Source: Chryseotalea sanaruensis
GTDB lineage: Bacteria; Bacteroidota; Bacteroidia; Cytophagales; Cyclobacteriaceae
Direction of reading: 5' to 3'
NCBI RefSeq assembly: GCF_003990915.1
Contig: NZ_BHXQ01000004.1
Location: forward strand, 372,001-436,000
Length of the DNA stretch: 64,000 bases
Every line of letters begins with the position of its first letter. Within the stretch, counting starts at the first letter, position 1. The position numbers and the translations under genes are program-made. Below are positions 8,299-18,741 of the stretch, in pieces. Below the pieces are notes generated by a model. It saw only the letters and a program-made list of their open reading frames with translations, was not told the DNA's origin and searched no databases.

Positions 8299-11200
8299 AT
8301 GAGGAGATTTTTACTAGTGTGTATTAGCACTTTTGTGTTAGTAGCAACAGCCTACGCACAAGAGCGAACAGTCTCAGGTAAAGTTACATCTGCGGAAGAT
8401 GGCAGTGCTTTACCTGGTGTAAATGTAGTCGTTAAAGGAACGACAAATGGCACGGTTACCGATGCTGAAGGTAACTTTAAATTAAGTATCCCAACTACAG
8501 GGGCATACTTAGTGTTTTCTTTTATTGGTCTGCAAACAGCTGAGGTAATGGTTGGGGAAAGAGCAGTATTAGATGTTTCTCTTGCACTGGATGTCACCCA
8601 ACTTTCAGAAGTTGTGGTTACTGCAGGGGGGTTAACTGTTCAAAGACGTGAGTTGGGTAACCAAGCAACAACTGTGAAAGCAACAGACATCACTCAAGGT
8701 AAGGCTTCAAATGCGATGGCGGGTCTTTCAGGTAAGGTTCCTGGGCTTTTGATTAGTGCCGTCAGTAGTGGTGTTAATCCGAATTATAGAGTAGTACTAC
8801 GAGGTCAACGCTCCTTATTAGGTAATAATCAGGCACTTCTAGTGCTGGATAATGTAATCACACCAAGTAGCGTACTTGGAAACCTTAATCCAGAAGATAT
8901 TGAAGATATCCAGGTGCTTAATGGTGCTGGTGCCGCTGCACTTTATGGATCGGATGCATCAAATGGTGCTTTGATTGTAACAACAAAGCGTGGCAAAGCA
9001 GGAAAGACAGAGATCAAGATATCAAGTACAACTACCTTCGAGAATGTAAGTTATTTACCTCAACTTCAGAAAAAGTTTGGCTCCGGAACGACACCAGACT
9101 CTCCACCAACTTATACTCCATATGAGAATCAGCAATACGGACCTCGATTTGATGGGGCAATAAGGGATATTGGGAAGCCTATTCAGGATGGATCCATTCA
9201 ACAAGTTGCCTACTCATCTACCGATGCCAGAACAGATTTTTGGGAAACAGGTTCTCAAAATCAAACTGACTTCAGTATATCATCAGGTGATGATAAGTCA
9301 AGTATCTATGCCGCGGCTCAGTATTTTGCCCAGCAATCCACAGTGCCTTGGGATAAATATAAGCGGTACAGTTTCAGAGTAAATACTGATAGAAAGATTG
9401 GAGAGGCGGTTAGAGTAGGTATCTCAACCAACTATATTGCTAATGACTATGATATCAGTTCTGCAGCAGGTTTTGCTTATACCAATGTATTAATGTCACC
9501 CGCTCAAGTTGATATTACAAAATATAAAGATTGGCAAAATAATCCATTTGCAAATCCAAACGGATATTACAATGAATATTATGACAATCCCTATTTCACT
9601 TTAGCGAATAACAGAACAGCAACCAAAAACAGTTATTTTCAAGGTGCCTTAGAGCTTAAATGGAATCCCATTGAGCAACTAACCATTACATCTCGCCTTG
9701 GATTGAGTACAAGAAATGTTTTTAGTAAAACAACATCAGGTAAATTCACCTTTTCAGATTACACAAAGTCTATTTCAGGAAGTTCCAAAACGGATATTCC
9801 AGGTTCTGTGGTTGATGAAGGATACTTTTCAAATCAGTTAGTTGGAGACCTTTATGCAGAATATAAAGCAAAACTATCTAATACATTTTCCTTAACTCTT
9901 GTGAGTGGTGTTCAATCGCGTGAGAACTCATATAAAAGTGTTTACATATCAGCCAACGGCCTTGTTATAAGTGGTGTTTATAACATTAACAATACATTAA
10001 CTAACCTTGGTGGTGGATCTCTTTTTAATGATGATAATGTCAATTTAAATTCTTCTCAACTAGGGATTTATGGTGACATGCGTTTAGGCTATAAGGATTT
10101 TGCCTTCTTACATTTCACGGGTAGAAATGACTGGAGATCAGTTTTGACTAAGGAAAATAGATCTTTCTTTTATCCAGCGGTGGATGCATCATTAATTCTC
10201 TCAGAGGCATTGTCTGTTTTAGATAATTCAATTTGGGTAGATGCTCTTAAAGTAAGAGGTGGATATTCACAAGTTGGTCAGGTTAACATTGATGCCTATG
10301 GATTGAACACGATCTTCAGCCAAGCTTACGGTTATCCCTATTCTACTGGTGGTGGTTTCTCTTTAGGCAACACATTGGTTTCGCCTGATTTGCAACCCGA
10401 AATTACAACTAGTATTGAGGCAGGTTTTGATCTTGATTTATCAAAATATTCCGCAAGTATTGGTATGACGGTTTATAAAAGTAATACAGTTGATCAGACT
10501 ATTCCTGTTCAGGTTCCAAGTTCAACTGGCTACTCCACCCTGAGAACAAACATTGGAGAGGTTGAGAATAAGGGTATTGAAACGTATATTCGAGCCACGC
10601 CTATTACCACTTCATCTGGTTTGAGTGTTTCCGTACAAGCGACCTATACTTTAAACAGAAACAATGTAGTGTCATTGTCAGATCAATCTGACTTAATGAT
10701 ACTTCCTGGAGGAAACACAAGTGCTCAAATTGTGGCAAAAGTTGGATCTCCATTCCCGTTGTTGCAGGTTACAGAATACAAGAGAACACCTGAAGGAAAA
10801 ATTATTGTAGATCCAATTACTGGATATCCATCAAACGATGGTACTTTTCATGATGTAGGCATTACAACACCTCCTCATATTCTTGGGTTATCAGCAGAAA
10901 TTAAGTATCGAGGTTTCAGATTGGCTGCTGTTGCCGAATATCGCAACGGTCACTATATCTATAATGCTATCTCAACAGCCTTTGACTTTTCAGGAGCGGG
11001 TGTGCGTACTACATGGTATGATCGTGAACGCTTCGTAATTCCAAATTCAGTATATGAAGATTCTGAAAACCCCGGTACATTCATTAATAATACCAACGTT
11101 ACGACTGCAACAGGTGGGGCTGATTTTTGGACAGATGGATCTCGTAACACAGGTGTTGGCGAAAACTATACTCACTCCGCTGGCTTCTGGAAAATTCGTG

Positions 11201-11436
11201 AAATTTCCTTAAGATATGATTTCCCGGTTTCATGGTTGTCCCCAACAAAATACATCAAAGCAGTCTCTGTAAGTGTACAGGGAAGAAACCTCTTTATATG
11301 GACACCTAAAACTAATCTGTACACTGATCCAGAATTCAGCGCCAATGGTTCAGACAGCAATGCTGTGGGATTTACTAATATTAATCTTACTCCACCTGCA
11401 CGCTATATTGGCGGCACTCTTTCATTAACGTTTTAA
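8299..11436 (+). CDS. SusC/RagA-type TonB-linked outer-membrane transporter (second copy)
   Basis: This is a 1045-residue paralogue of the transporter at 2577. The signal peptide ends at about residue 21 (TAYAQ). The carboxypeptidase-D-like domain spans about 22-105 and is very close to that of the first copy (RTVSGKVTSAEDGSALPGVN). The TonB-box-like segment is VVVTAGG. The plug differs from the first copy: YRVVLRGQRSLLGNNQALLV replaces the canonical RIRG...FIIDG form, and AALYGSDASNGALIVTTKRG is present. The barrel ends in GGTLSLTF, a good outer-membrane-protein terminus with final Phe. It is followed after 10 bases by its SusD partner. The divergent plug and barrel with a shared N-terminal domain suggest duplication followed by change of substrate. 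Confidence 0.95.
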   Translation: MRRFLLVCISTFVLVATAYAQERTVSGKVTSAEDGSALPGVNVVVKGTTNGTVTDAEGNFKLSIPTTGAYLVFSFIGLQTAEVMVGERAVLDVSLALDVTQLSEVVVTAGGLTVQRRELGNQATTVKATDITQGKASNAMAGLSGKVPGLLISAVSSGVNPNYRVVLRGQRSLLGNNQALLVLDNVITPSSVLGNLNPEDIEDIQVLNGAGAAALYGSDASNGALIVTTKRGKAGKTEIKISSTTTFENVSYLPQLQKKFGSGTTPDSPPTYTPYENQQYGPRFDGAIRDIGKPIQDGSIQQVAYSSTDARTDFWETGSQNQTDFSISSGDDKSSIYAAAQYFAQQSTVPWDKYKRYSFRVNTDRKIGEAVRVGISTNYIANDYDISSAAGFAYTNVLMSPAQVDITKYKDWQNNPFANPNGYYNEYYDNPYFTLANNRTATKNSYFQGALELKWNPIEQLTITSRLGLSTRNVFSKTTSGKFTFSDYTKSISGSSKTDIPGSVVDEGYFSNQLVGDLYAEYKAKLSNTFSLTLVSGVQSRENSYKSVYISANGLVISGVYNINNTLTNLGGGSLFNDDNVNLNSSQLGIYGDMRLGYKDFAFLHFTGRNDWRSVLTKENRSFFYPAVDASLILSEALSVLDNSIWVDALKVRGGYSQVGQVNIDAYGLNTIFSQAYGYPYSTGGGFSLGNTLVSPDLQPEITTSIEAGFDLDLSKYSASIGMTVYKSNTVDQTIPVQVPSSTGYSTLRTNIGEVENKGIETYIRATPITTSSGLSVSVQATYTLNRNNVVSLSDQSDLMILPGGNTSAQIVAKVGSPFPLLQVTEYKRTPEGKIIVDPITGYPSNDGTFHDVGITTPPHILGLSAEIKYRGFRLAAVAEYRNGHYIYNAISTAFDFSGAGVRTTWYDRERFVIPNSVYEDSENPGTFINNTNVTTATGGADFWTDGSRNTGVGENYTHSAGFWKIREISLRYDFPVSWLSPTKYIKAVSVSVQGRNLFIWTPKTNLYTDPEFSANGSDSNAVGFTNINLTPPARYIGGTLSLTF

Positions 11437-11446
11437 TTGATCTGCG

Positions 11447-13048
11447 ATGAAAAAAATGAATATAAAAATTTGGGCAGGAGTCTTTTCAATTCTTTTTGCT
11501 GCTTCTTCTTGTGATGACTTTCTTGATATTAATGACAATCCGAATTCTCCGATATCCGCTGATGTACAGCTCGTGTTGCCTCAGGCGATTACAGCTTCAG
11601 CGAGTATTGCAAATCAGTTTAATAGTTATGGAGGTCATTTCGGTGGATTTATTGCCAATGCAGGCGGTTTTTCTGGTTTTGGTAATCTATTAAACTACAA
11701 TTTGCAGCCTACAGATTACAATAATCTTTGGGTTAATACCTATCAAGATCCTTTGGCTGATTTAAATTATGTGATAAGTGAAACAGAAGGAATTGATGAG
11801 CTTGCTTTTTACAATGCGGCCGCAAAGATCATGACTGTCGTAAATTATCAGAGACTTGTAGATGCATTCGGTGACATTCCTTATAGTCAATCCCTTAAAG
11901 GAGAAGAGGGTATTAATGCCCCGGTGTATGATGATGCTGCATCAATTTATCAGAATCTTTTGGTGAAATTGGATGAGGCAATGGATATTATCGATAACGC
12001 GGAATTCCCATTGAGATTAACCAGAGCCTCCGATCCGTTGTTTGGTAGCCGTACAGCAACTGAAAGATCCATTGGTGAGCAAATGTTAGATTGGAAGCGT
12101 TACGCCAATACTCTTAAGCTAAGAATTCTAGTACGCTTAGGTGACGCTGGGGGATTTGCAGGACTGGATTTGAACTTTGTTGCATCAGATAATACACCAG
12201 CAGGTTCAGCTTTTCTTGAAGATGATGCAGTTGTTAATCCTGGCTATGAGAAGAACAGACCAAATCCGACCTGGGCTACTTGGGGAAGGACAACCGCGGA
12301 TGCATTAGCGAACTCCTCTAGAGTGCCAACAACATTTAGCTTTTCCTTTTACAATGGAACGAAAATTTCTGATAGTGGAAGAGGAGAGACAATGTTTGTA
12401 AATTTCCCAACTACACCTATTAATCAATTGGGCAATGAAGTTGGTAATCCAACTATCGTGGCGGGCCAGGTTACATGGGCTTCAAACCAGGCTGGTCTTG
12501 CTGGAACTGGTGTGTTGAAAGGGCCTGGTATGGGCAGACCTCTCATGCTTCTAGCGGAAGCTCGCTTTTTACAGGCAGAGGCTGAACTAAATGGTTTCAT
12601 TGCTGGTGACTACATAGAAACTTATTATGAGGGTATTACTGCATCTTTTGCTTACTTATATGAAGATGAAAATGGAGGTTTGGTACAAGCACCCGCTCCT
12701 TTAGTTACAGCATACACTAACAATAATGCTGGAAACAGATTGGTTGAGATTGAGGCCGCTGCCGATAACACCCAAAGACTTGAAGCAATTATTACGCAGA
12801 AGTATATAGCGATGAATATGATAACATCAGATGAAGCATGGAACGAATATCGAAGAACAGGATTTCCCTCTACGGTAGCAGGTGGAGCACCGCCATTTGA
12901 TATTGCATCAAACAAATCAAATGTGACCAGCAGAGCTGACCGTTTACCAACCCGAATTTTGTATCCGTCATCAGAGCAATCTTTCAATGCGTCAAATTAT
13001 CGTGTAGTGGATTTTACTTCCGAGAGGATTTTTTGGGATATTAATTAA
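11447..13048 (+). CDS. SusD-like lipoprotein (SusD-like_2 type)
   Basis: This 533-residue lipoprotein pairs with the SusC encoded 10 bases upstream. The lipobox is ASSC near residue 22, followed by DDFLDINDNPNSP, the opening typical of the SusD-like_2 group. Further family features are the segment MTVVNYQRLVDAFGDIPYSQ near 125 and RPLMLLAEARFLQAEAEL near 365. The C-terminal portion (AWNEYRRTGFPS) corresponds to the usual end of this group. It differs from the first SusD at 5607, which belongs to the classical RagB/SusD group, so the two loci are not simple copies of each other. The stop overlaps a possible start of the next gene (TAATG). Confidence 0.92.
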   Translation: MKKMNIKIWAGVFSILFAASSCDDFLDINDNPNSPISADVQLVLPQAITASASIANQFNSYGGHFGGFIANAGGFSGFGNLLNYNLQPTDYNNLWVNTYQDPLADLNYVISETEGIDELAFYNAAAKIMTVVNYQRLVDAFGDIPYSQSLKGEEGINAPVYDDAASIYQNLLVKLDEAMDIIDNAEFPLRLTRASDPLFGSRTATERSIGEQMLDWKRYANTLKLRILVRLGDAGGFAGLDLNFVASDNTPAGSAFLEDDAVVNPGYEKNRPNPTWATWGRTTADALANSSRVPTTFSFSFYNGTKISDSGRGETMFVNFPTTPINQLGNEVGNPTIVAGQVTWASNQAGLAGTGVLKGPGMGRPLMLLAEARFLQAEAELNGFIAGDYIETYYEGITASFAYLYEDENGGLVQAPAPLVTAYTNNNAGNRLVEIEAAADNTQRLEAIITQKYIAMNMITSDEAWNEYRRTGFPSTVAGGAPPFDIASNKSNVTSRADRLPTRILYPSSEQSFNASNYRVVDFTSERIFWDIN

Positions 13049-13074
13049 TGGCAATCAGTTTTAATAAAATATTT

Positions 13075-14001
13075 ATGAAAACGAATTTATTTAAAATTTC
13101 CGCGGCATTCTTGAGTATACTACTTGCTGGATGTCTGGATGATAATAAGTATGCGCTTGATCCTTCAGGGTCTAATAATATTATCGAATTTTACGACCCC
13201 TCAGTGCCATCTAACCCTTCAGGGGCTATCTATCCTGTGTGGACCAATGTTACAGAAATTCAACCAGCCTATGAATTTGAACAGGTGATAAGCTTTTCAG
13301 GCCCTAATGGAAATCCAAATGATATCGTGTTAACATTAGCAATCGATCCACTAGCACTGCAAGAATACAACAAGCAGATGGTGGATGAATTGCATGGCGG
13401 TATCTATGAAATTATGCCTGATAATTACTTTTCTTTTGATGATTTTACAGTCACCATTCCAAAGGGACAAACAAAGGCCAATATTTCAATTACTGTGCAT
13501 CCAGATCAATTTGACTTGACAAAGAACTTTGCGCTTCCTTTAAGAATTGTATCAGCTTCGTCTGGTATTTTAAGTGCTCATTTCAGTGTTGCATTACTTG
13601 CAGTTGTAGTAAAAAACAAATACGATGGTGTGTATGAGATTATTGAAGGGAATATATTTAGAAATTCGGCCGCTGGCCCAGATCCGGTACTAGGAGGCGA
13701 TTATGATGATGGCTTGACAATGGATCTTGAAACTATTAATGGAAACACCAATGGCTTTGCACCTTTATGGAAAGATGGAAGCGGAGTTGGAGGGGTTCCT
13801 GCAACAAAGCTATCCGTTGATGAGGGGACAAATGAAGTTACTGTAACAAGCGGAAATGCCTCAATGAAGAATACTGCAGGTGCAATAAATAGCTATGATC
13901 CGATTGAAAAAATTTTCACGTTAAATTTTGATTGGGGAGCGGCACCTAACAATAGGATAATTTCCAACTTGAAATTAAAATATGTTGGGCCACGTCCATA
14001 A
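13075..14001 (+). CDS. DUF1735-like (BT_3987 domain) lipoprotein of the second SusCD locus
   Basis: This 308-residue surface lipoprotein gene is the third in the susC2-susD2 operon. The signal peptide and lipobox LLAGC end at about Cys21, followed by LDDN. Residues about 60-175 look like the DUF1735 immunoglobulin-like domain often found as SusE-like auxiliary binding proteins: FEQVISFSGPNG, LAIDPLALQEYN, FTVTIPKGQTKANISITV and LPLRIVSASSG. The C-terminal half (YDGVYEIIEGNIFRNSA onward) is another beta-rich domain. I chose the ATG at 13075 rather than the in-frame ATG at 13048, because the later one gives a compact signal peptide; the earlier ATG overlaps the susD stop and could also be used through coupling. 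It may help bind the transported ligand at the cell surface. Confidence 0.75.
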   Translation: MKTNLFKISAAFLSILLAGCLDDNKYALDPSGSNNIIEFYDPSVPSNPSGAIYPVWTNVTEIQPAYEFEQVISFSGPNGNPNDIVLTLAIDPLALQEYNKQMVDELHGGIYEIMPDNYFSFDDFTVTIPKGQTKANISITVHPDQFDLTKNFALPLRIVSASSGILSAHFSVALLAVVVKNKYDGVYEIIEGNIFRNSAAGPDPVLGGDYDDGLTMDLETINGNTNGFAPLWKDGSGVGGVPATKLSVDEGTNEVTVTSGNASMKNTAGAINSYDPIEKIFTLNFDWGAAPNNRIISNLKLKYVGPRP

Positions 14002-14061
14002 TATTTATGTAACTCTTTTGGAAGGGGACATTCTTTATTGGCTTCCCAATTAAGATTATAT

Positions 14062-14094
14062 AAGCAGTGAGACAATCAAATTGTCTTACTGCTT
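14062..14094 (+). other. Strong hairpin between the DUF1735-like and Calx-beta lipoprotein genes
   Basis: A 14-base-pair stem (AAGCAGTGAGACAA against TTGTCTTACTGCTT, one G-U pair) closes a five- or six-base loop. Only a weak T-rich tail follows (AGTTTAAATT), so it is either a leaky terminator or an mRNA-stabilising 3' end for the susCD transcript. Confidence 0.6.
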
Positions 14095-14129
14095 AGTTTA
14101 AATTAAAGTAACCTTTAACTTATGCAACA

Positions 14130-14879
14130 ATGAAAAAAAATAAACTTTTAAATAGACTTCTACTCACGCTCGCACTACCAATTGTCATTATGAGTAGTTG
14201 TGATGATGAAGATGGAGCAGCGGGATACTCAACGGATTTTGCTGCAATTGGATCTTCTTACTATGAGGCAGATGGCACAGGCATAGTGACCATCGCATTT
14301 AGAAATGCCAACCCTTCTTTTGTGGAAGGTGTTGAATTTGAACTTGGTGGAACTGCCGTTGAAGGAGAGGATTATGAATTTATAGGTGTTACTGCGGAGG
14401 GTGTTCAATTAAGAATCCTCGATGATAATAAATTTGAACCAAATGAGACAATTAGAGTACAAATGAGCTCAACAGGAAACAATATTCATATCGTTACAAT
14501 CGCAAGTAATTGCGAAGATACCGAGGACCCATATTTGGAGTATTTTCAAGGTGACTGGAATGCAACAGAGTTTTATTGTGGCTTGGGTGTTACTACAGGT
14601 AGTTGTGATTATGGACCTTACGTAATACATCTACTTCAGGATTCAGAGGATCCAACGCGTTTTACGTTCGATAATTTGTATGATAGTGGTTGTGATGCGT
14701 ATATGATATTTGATGTTGCCGAAGGCACAGTGTACTTCCCCAATCAGGCACCTTGTGATAGCGATTTAACGAATTCCTCAGGAACTTTTACAATTGACGA
14801 ATGCAATGATGCAACCACACTTACCATTAATCTTAACTTTGATGGTGGAGACTGGATTTATTATTTTCAGAAGTTATAA
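14130..14879 (+). CDS. Calx-beta-like surface lipoprotein of unknown function
   Basis: This 249-residue lipoprotein has a signal peptide ending in MSSC (Cys near 24) and DDED after it. Residues about 45-125 resemble a Calx-beta repeat: VEGVEFELGGTAVEGEDYEF followed by ILDDNKFEPNETIRVQM. The C-terminal half carries six or more cysteines (CEDTED, YCGLG, GSCDYG, SGCDA, APCDS, DECND), an unusually high number that could form disulfides. It follows the susCD2 cluster after a hairpin and ends at a strong terminator, so it may be co-expressed with that locus at a lower level. A role in ligand capture is possible but not shown. Confidence 0.7.
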   Translation: MKKNKLLNRLLLTLALPIVIMSSCDDEDGAAGYSTDFAAIGSSYYEADGTGIVTIAFRNANPSFVEGVEFELGGTAVEGEDYEFIGVTAEGVQLRILDDNKFEPNETIRVQMSSTGNNIHIVTIASNCEDTEDPYLEYFQGDWNATEFYCGLGVTTGSCDYGPYVIHLLQDSEDPTRFTFDNLYDSGCDAYMIFDVAEGTVYFPNQAPCDSDLTNSSGTFTIDECNDATTLTINLNFDGGDWIYYFQKL

Positions 14880-14895
14880 ATAACTTCCTTTTTAA

Positions 14896-14930
14896 CAAAA
14901 AACCCTTTAGTATACCTAAAGGGTTTTTTG
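14896..14930. terminator. Bidirectional intrinsic terminator
   Basis: CAAAAAACCCTTTAG and CTAAAGGGTTTTTTG form a 15-base-pair stem with a five-base loop. T runs lie on the outer side in both directions, so it can end transcripts from either strand. Confidence 0.88.
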
Positions 14931-15276
14931 TTGATGAAATGCATAGCGAATAACTTGAAGGGAAAAGCCTTTTATTTAGGGTATGGACTAAATAGCCATT
15001 AGCCCGATGGCGAGGTTTTCATCTTCAGGTGAACTCTGAAGGAATTGGTTTAGTAATTCCCCATTTATAGATGAGACACAATAAACAATTCACCCTAGAG
15101 AATTTGTTGCAATACAAGTTAAACTCATTAAAGTATGGTGAAAAATGAGTTGTAAACCCAGTGAGTAGCGATTGGCTTGTACTAAAATAAGCTTGCTTCG
15201 CTTAATGCTTTAGACATTTTACCTTGCACTTGATTAATTCAAGCCTAAAAAACACCACTCTTTATACCTTCAAAAC
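14931..15276. other. Intergenic stretch with no recognised feature
   Basis: About 345 bases between the Calx-beta lipoprotein terminator and the 3' end of icmF. Only short 6-base inverted repeats (for example CTTCAG/CTGAAG near 15031-15050) were seen. There is no coding frame, tRNA or riboswitch signature that I can support. Confidence 0.5.
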
Positions 15277-15308
15277 ATATGTAGGGTTTTTCAGAAAACC
15301 CTACATAT
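15277..15308 (-). terminator. Hairpin at the 3' end of icmF
   Basis: ATATGTAGGGTTTT pairs perfectly with AAAACCCTACATAT across a TCAG loop, giving 14 base pairs. It overlaps the icmF stop codon. The T-rich part is inside the stem and only a weak T tract follows on the minus strand, so it may be a terminator or a 3'-end stabiliser. Confidence 0.55.
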
Positions 15309-18300
15309 TCCTCCTATACTGTCCCCCAACTTCAAACAAAGCTTTTGTTATCTGTCCAAGCGAGCAAACTTTACAAGCTTCCATCAATCCTTCAAAGATA
15401 TTTTTGTTCTGTACAGCTGATTCCTGGATTTCGTTCAATAATATATTTGCTTTCTCCCCATGGAATTGATGCAGAATATTTAACATCTTAATCTGATATT
15501 CCTTCTCTTCTGTGGTGGCACGGATTACTTCTTGCGGAATAGTGGTAGGTGAACCTTTACTGCTCAGAAAAGTATTTACACCAATTATAGGGAATTCACC
15601 CGTATGCTTAAGTGTCTCGTAATACAAACTCTCCTCTTGAATTTTACCACGTTGGTACATAGTCTCCATTGCACCTAATACTCCACCTCGCTCTGTAATA
15701 CGATCAAACTCAGTTAACACGGCTTCTTCAACAAGATCAGTAAGCTCTTCAATGATGAACGAACCTTGTAAAGGATTTTCATTTTTAGCTAAGCCTAATT
15801 CTTTATTAATAATAAGCTGTATGGCCATGGCCCTGCGCACACTTTCTTCTGTTGGTGTAGTAATGGCCTCATCATAGGCATTGGTGTGTAACGAATTACA
15901 ATTGTCGTAAATCGCGTACAGCGCTTGTAAAGTTGTGCGGATATCGTTGAAGTCAATCTCCTGCGCGTGTAATGAACGACCGGAAGTTTGAATATGGTAT
16001 TTCAACATCTGACTGCGAGCATCAGCGCCATATTTATTCTTCATGGCTTTTGCCCATAACCTCCTGGCTACACGACCAATTACTGCGTACTCAGGATCAA
16101 TACCATTGCTGAAGAAGAAAGAAAGGTTTGGTGCGAAAGCATTAATATCCATACCACGACTTAAGTAATACTCTACATAAGTAAAGCCGTTGGCCAGTGT
16201 GAAAGCTAATTGTGTAATCGGATTAGCACCAGCTTCTGCAATGTGGTAACCGGAAATAGAAACAGAGTAGAAATTACGAACATTCTTATCAATAAAATAC
16301 TGCTGTACATCTCCCATTAAGCGTAGCGCAAATTCAGTAGAGAATATACAAGTGTTCTGCGCCTGGTCTTCTTTTAAAATATCAGCCTGCACTGTGCCAC
16401 GTACTTGCGTAAGTGTCTCTGCTTTTATTTTTTCGTATACTTCTTTAGGCAACACCTGATCGCCAGTAACTCCCAATAACATTAATCCTAAACCATCATT
16501 TCCTTTTGGTAAGGCACCCTGATAACTCGGACGTTCTGTTCCTTTTACTTTATAGATATTTTCAATTTTTTCTTTTACCTCTTTCTCTAACCCATTCTGT
16601 TTAATGTAAATCTCACATTGCTGATCAATAGCAGCATTCATGAAATAACCTAGTAACATTGGAGCAGGACCATTAATGGTCATGGATACTGAAGTCTTTG
16701 GATCTGCTAAGTTGAAGCCACTGTATAATTTTTTGGCATCATCTAAGCAACAAATACTTACACCTGAGTTACCAATCTTTCCATAAATATCTGGTCTGTA
16801 GTCAGGGTCGTTGCCATAGAGTGTAACAGAGTCAAAAGCAGTCGACAAACGTTTGGCTGGCATCGAGGCACTTACATAATGGAAACGTCTATTGGTTCTT
16901 TCGGGGCCGCCTTCACCGGCAAACATACGGGTAGGGTCTTCGCCTTCGCGCTTGAATGGATAAATGCCTGCTGTATAGGGAAACTCACCTGGAACATTTT
17001 CCTGTAAAGTCCATTTTAGTAAATCGCCCCAGCTTGAATATTTTGGTAAAGCAATTTTAGGAATTTGTTGATGCGATAATGATTCGCTATGTGTTTGAAT
17101 GCCAATTTCTTTATCGCGCACTTTAAACTTGAATACTGGCTCTTTATATTTTTTAATAACGTTAGGCCATTCTTCAATTAGCTTCCAGTTTTTAGGATCG
17201 AGATTTAATTTGATACGATCAAACTCTGCTTGCAAAACTTTGATAATGGCATCGTCAACGTTGGAAAGCGTGTGCAGGGTCTTGTTGATGGCATATAATT
17301 TTTCGGCCACTTCCGCCTGCTCATTCACCCATTGATCGTACTTGCGATTGTTTTCAGAAATTTCGCTAAGATAGCGTGTGCGGTGCGGAGGGATTACAAA
17401 AATCTTCTCCGACATTTCGCGTGTGATAGCAAAAGTAGAAGTAAGCGTAGCACCAGTTTTCTCAGCTACTTTATCAATAATGTGCTTATAAAGTTGGTTG
17501 GTTCCCGGATCATTGAACTGAGAAGCGATGGTTCCGAATACGGGCATGTCTTCAGGCTTTTTATCCCATAGCTGGTGGTTGCGTTGATATTGTTTTTTTA
17601 CATCGCGCAAAGCATCTAAGGCACCACGTTTGTCAAATTTGTTTAAGGCAATCACATCGGCAAAATCGAGCATGTCAATTTTTTCGAGCTGTGTGGCAGC
17701 ACCATACTCTGGTGTCATTACATACAACGACACATCGCTGTGATCTAAAATCTCTGTATCGCTTTGTCCTATGCCTGATGTTTCTAAAATAATAAGATCG
17801 AAGCCAGCAGCTTTCAGCACTTGAATAGCCTCTTTTACATAAGCTGATAAAGCGAGGTTGCTCTGGCGTGTGGCCAATGAGCGCATGTACACACGTGAAT
17901 TGTTAATGGCATTCATGCGAATACGATCGCCCAACAAGGCACCACCTGTTTTACGTTTCGAAGGATCGACAGAAATCAAGCCAATTTTTTTGCCTGCCCC
18001 GTTTTTCTCGGGGTCTTGAAAATCTACTAAGAACCTGCGCACCAATTCATCTACCATAGATGATTTACCTGCCCCACCTGTTCCGGTGATACCGAGTACC
18101 GGTGCTTTTGAGTTAGCGGCTTTCTTATTAATTTCTTCGAATGCTTTTTTGTGGTCATCAAAGTAGTTCTCAGCTGCTGAAATATATTGAGCGATCAATA
18201 CATGATTGTCAACTGTCAATTCTCCTTTGTCAATTATTTTGCCGGTTGGATAATCGCTTTGCTTCACCAGATCATTAATCATACCCTGCAAACCCATCGA

Positions 18301-18741
18301 TCGTCCATCATCAGGTGAGTAGATGCGTGTGATGCCATAATCCATCAACTCTTTAATTTCATCGGGTAGAATTACACCACCACCACCACCAAATATTTTG
18401 ATATGACCCGCACCTTTTTCTTTCAGCAAGTCGTACATGTATTTAAAGTACTCATTGTGTCCACCCTGATAGCTGGTCATCGCAATGGCTTGTGCATCTT
18501 CCTGAATGGCAGTGTTCACTACTTCCTCTACACTGCGATCGTGCCCCAAATGAATTACCTCTACTCCAGTGGTTTGAATAATCCTACGCATGATGTTAAT
18601 AGCAGCATCGTGTCCATCAAAAAGACTTGCAGCGGTTACAATACGCACTTTATTTACAGGCTTGTAGGGTTCTGGGGCGCTATGTCCTGCCATGCTTTGT
18701 TTTTTGTCGGCCTTTGGAGGATTAATGGTTGCAGTACTCAT
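15301..18741 (-). CDS. icmF: Fused isobutyryl-CoA mutase (B12-binding, GTPase chaperone and mutase domains)
   Basis: This 1146-residue cytoplasmic enzyme interconverts isobutyryl-CoA and n-butyryl-CoA (some members act on pivalyl- or isovaleryl-CoA) using adenosylcobalamin. The N-terminal B12 domain (about 30-160) has the DGHD motif with the cobalt-ligand His44 and a glycine-rich FGGGGGV loop near 117. The MeaB-like G-protein domain begins with the P-loop GTGGAGKSS at 220-228. The catalytic mutase barrel fills about 560-1146, with signatures [11 protein letters not shown] and [19 protein letters not shown]. Order and length match IcmF rather than separate IcmA/IcmB. The linker between the first two domains (about 168-183) is encoded by a degenerate heptamer array (see 18205-18235). 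No B12 riboswitch was recognised upstream. Substrate specificity cannot be fixed by eye. Confidence 0.95.
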   Translation of the reverse strand: MSTATINPPKADKKQSMAGHSAPEPYKPVNKVRIVTAASLFDGHDAAINIMRRIIQTTGVEVIHLGHDRSVEEVVNTAIQEDAQAIAMTSYQGGHNEYFKYMYDLLKEKGAGHIKIFGGGGGVILPDEIKELMDYGITRIYSPDDGRSMGLQGMINDLVKQSDYPTGKIIDKGELTVDNHVLIAQYISAAENYFDDHKKAFEEINKKAANSKAPVLGITGTGGAGKSSMVDELVRRFLVDFQDPEKNGAGKKIGLISVDPSKRKTGGALLGDRIRMNAINNSRVYMRSLATRQSNLALSAYVKEAIQVLKAAGFDLIILETSGIGQSDTEILDHSDVSLYVMTPEYGAATQLEKIDMLDFADVIALNKFDKRGALDALRDVKKQYQRNHQLWDKKPEDMPVFGTIASQFNDPGTNQLYKHIIDKVAEKTGATLTSTFAITREMSEKIFVIPPHRTRYLSEISENNRKYDQWVNEQAEVAEKLYAINKTLHTLSNVDDAIIKVLQAEFDRIKLNLDPKNWKLIEEWPNVIKKYKEPVFKFKVRDKEIGIQTHSESLSHQQIPKIALPKYSSWGDLLKWTLQENVPGEFPYTAGIYPFKREGEDPTRMFAGEGGPERTNRRFHYVSASMPAKRLSTAFDSVTLYGNDPDYRPDIYGKIGNSGVSICCLDDAKKLYSGFNLADPKTSVSMTINGPAPMLLGYFMNAAIDQQCEIYIKQNGLEKEVKEKIENIYKVKGTERPSYQGALPKGNDGLGLMLLGVTGDQVLPKEVYEKIKAETLTQVRGTVQADILKEDQAQNTCIFSTEFALRLMGDVQQYFIDKNVRNFYSVSISGYHIAEAGANPITQLAFTLANGFTYVEYYLSRGMDINAFAPNLSFFFSNGIDPEYAVIGRVARRLWAKAMKNKYGADARSQMLKYHIQTSGRSLHAQEIDFNDIRTTLQALYAIYDNCNSLHTNAYDEAITTPTEESVRRAMAIQLIINKELGLAKNENPLQGSFIIEELTDLVEEAVLTEFDRITERGGVLGAMETMYQRGKIQEESLYYETLKHTGEFPIIGVNTFLSSKGSPTTIPQEVIRATTEEKEYQIKMLNILHQFHGEKANILLNEIQESAVQNKNIFEGLMEACKVCSLGQITKALFEVGGQYRRNM
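18205..18235. repeat. Degenerate heptamer array translated within icmF
   Basis: About 4.4 units of a 7-base period with consensus ATTGTCA (variants ACTGTCA, ATTCTCC, TTTGTCA). It encodes part of the linker between the B12 and GTPase domains. The same heptamer forms the array at the nuoC/nuoD junction (40875-40898), in the same plus-strand orientation. Confidence 0.55.

Noticed and set aside
2577..14879. A polysaccharide utilisation locus
   Set aside because: No glycoside hydrolase, polysaccharide lyase, sulfatase or dedicated regulator is present; SusCD pairs alone do not define the substrate.
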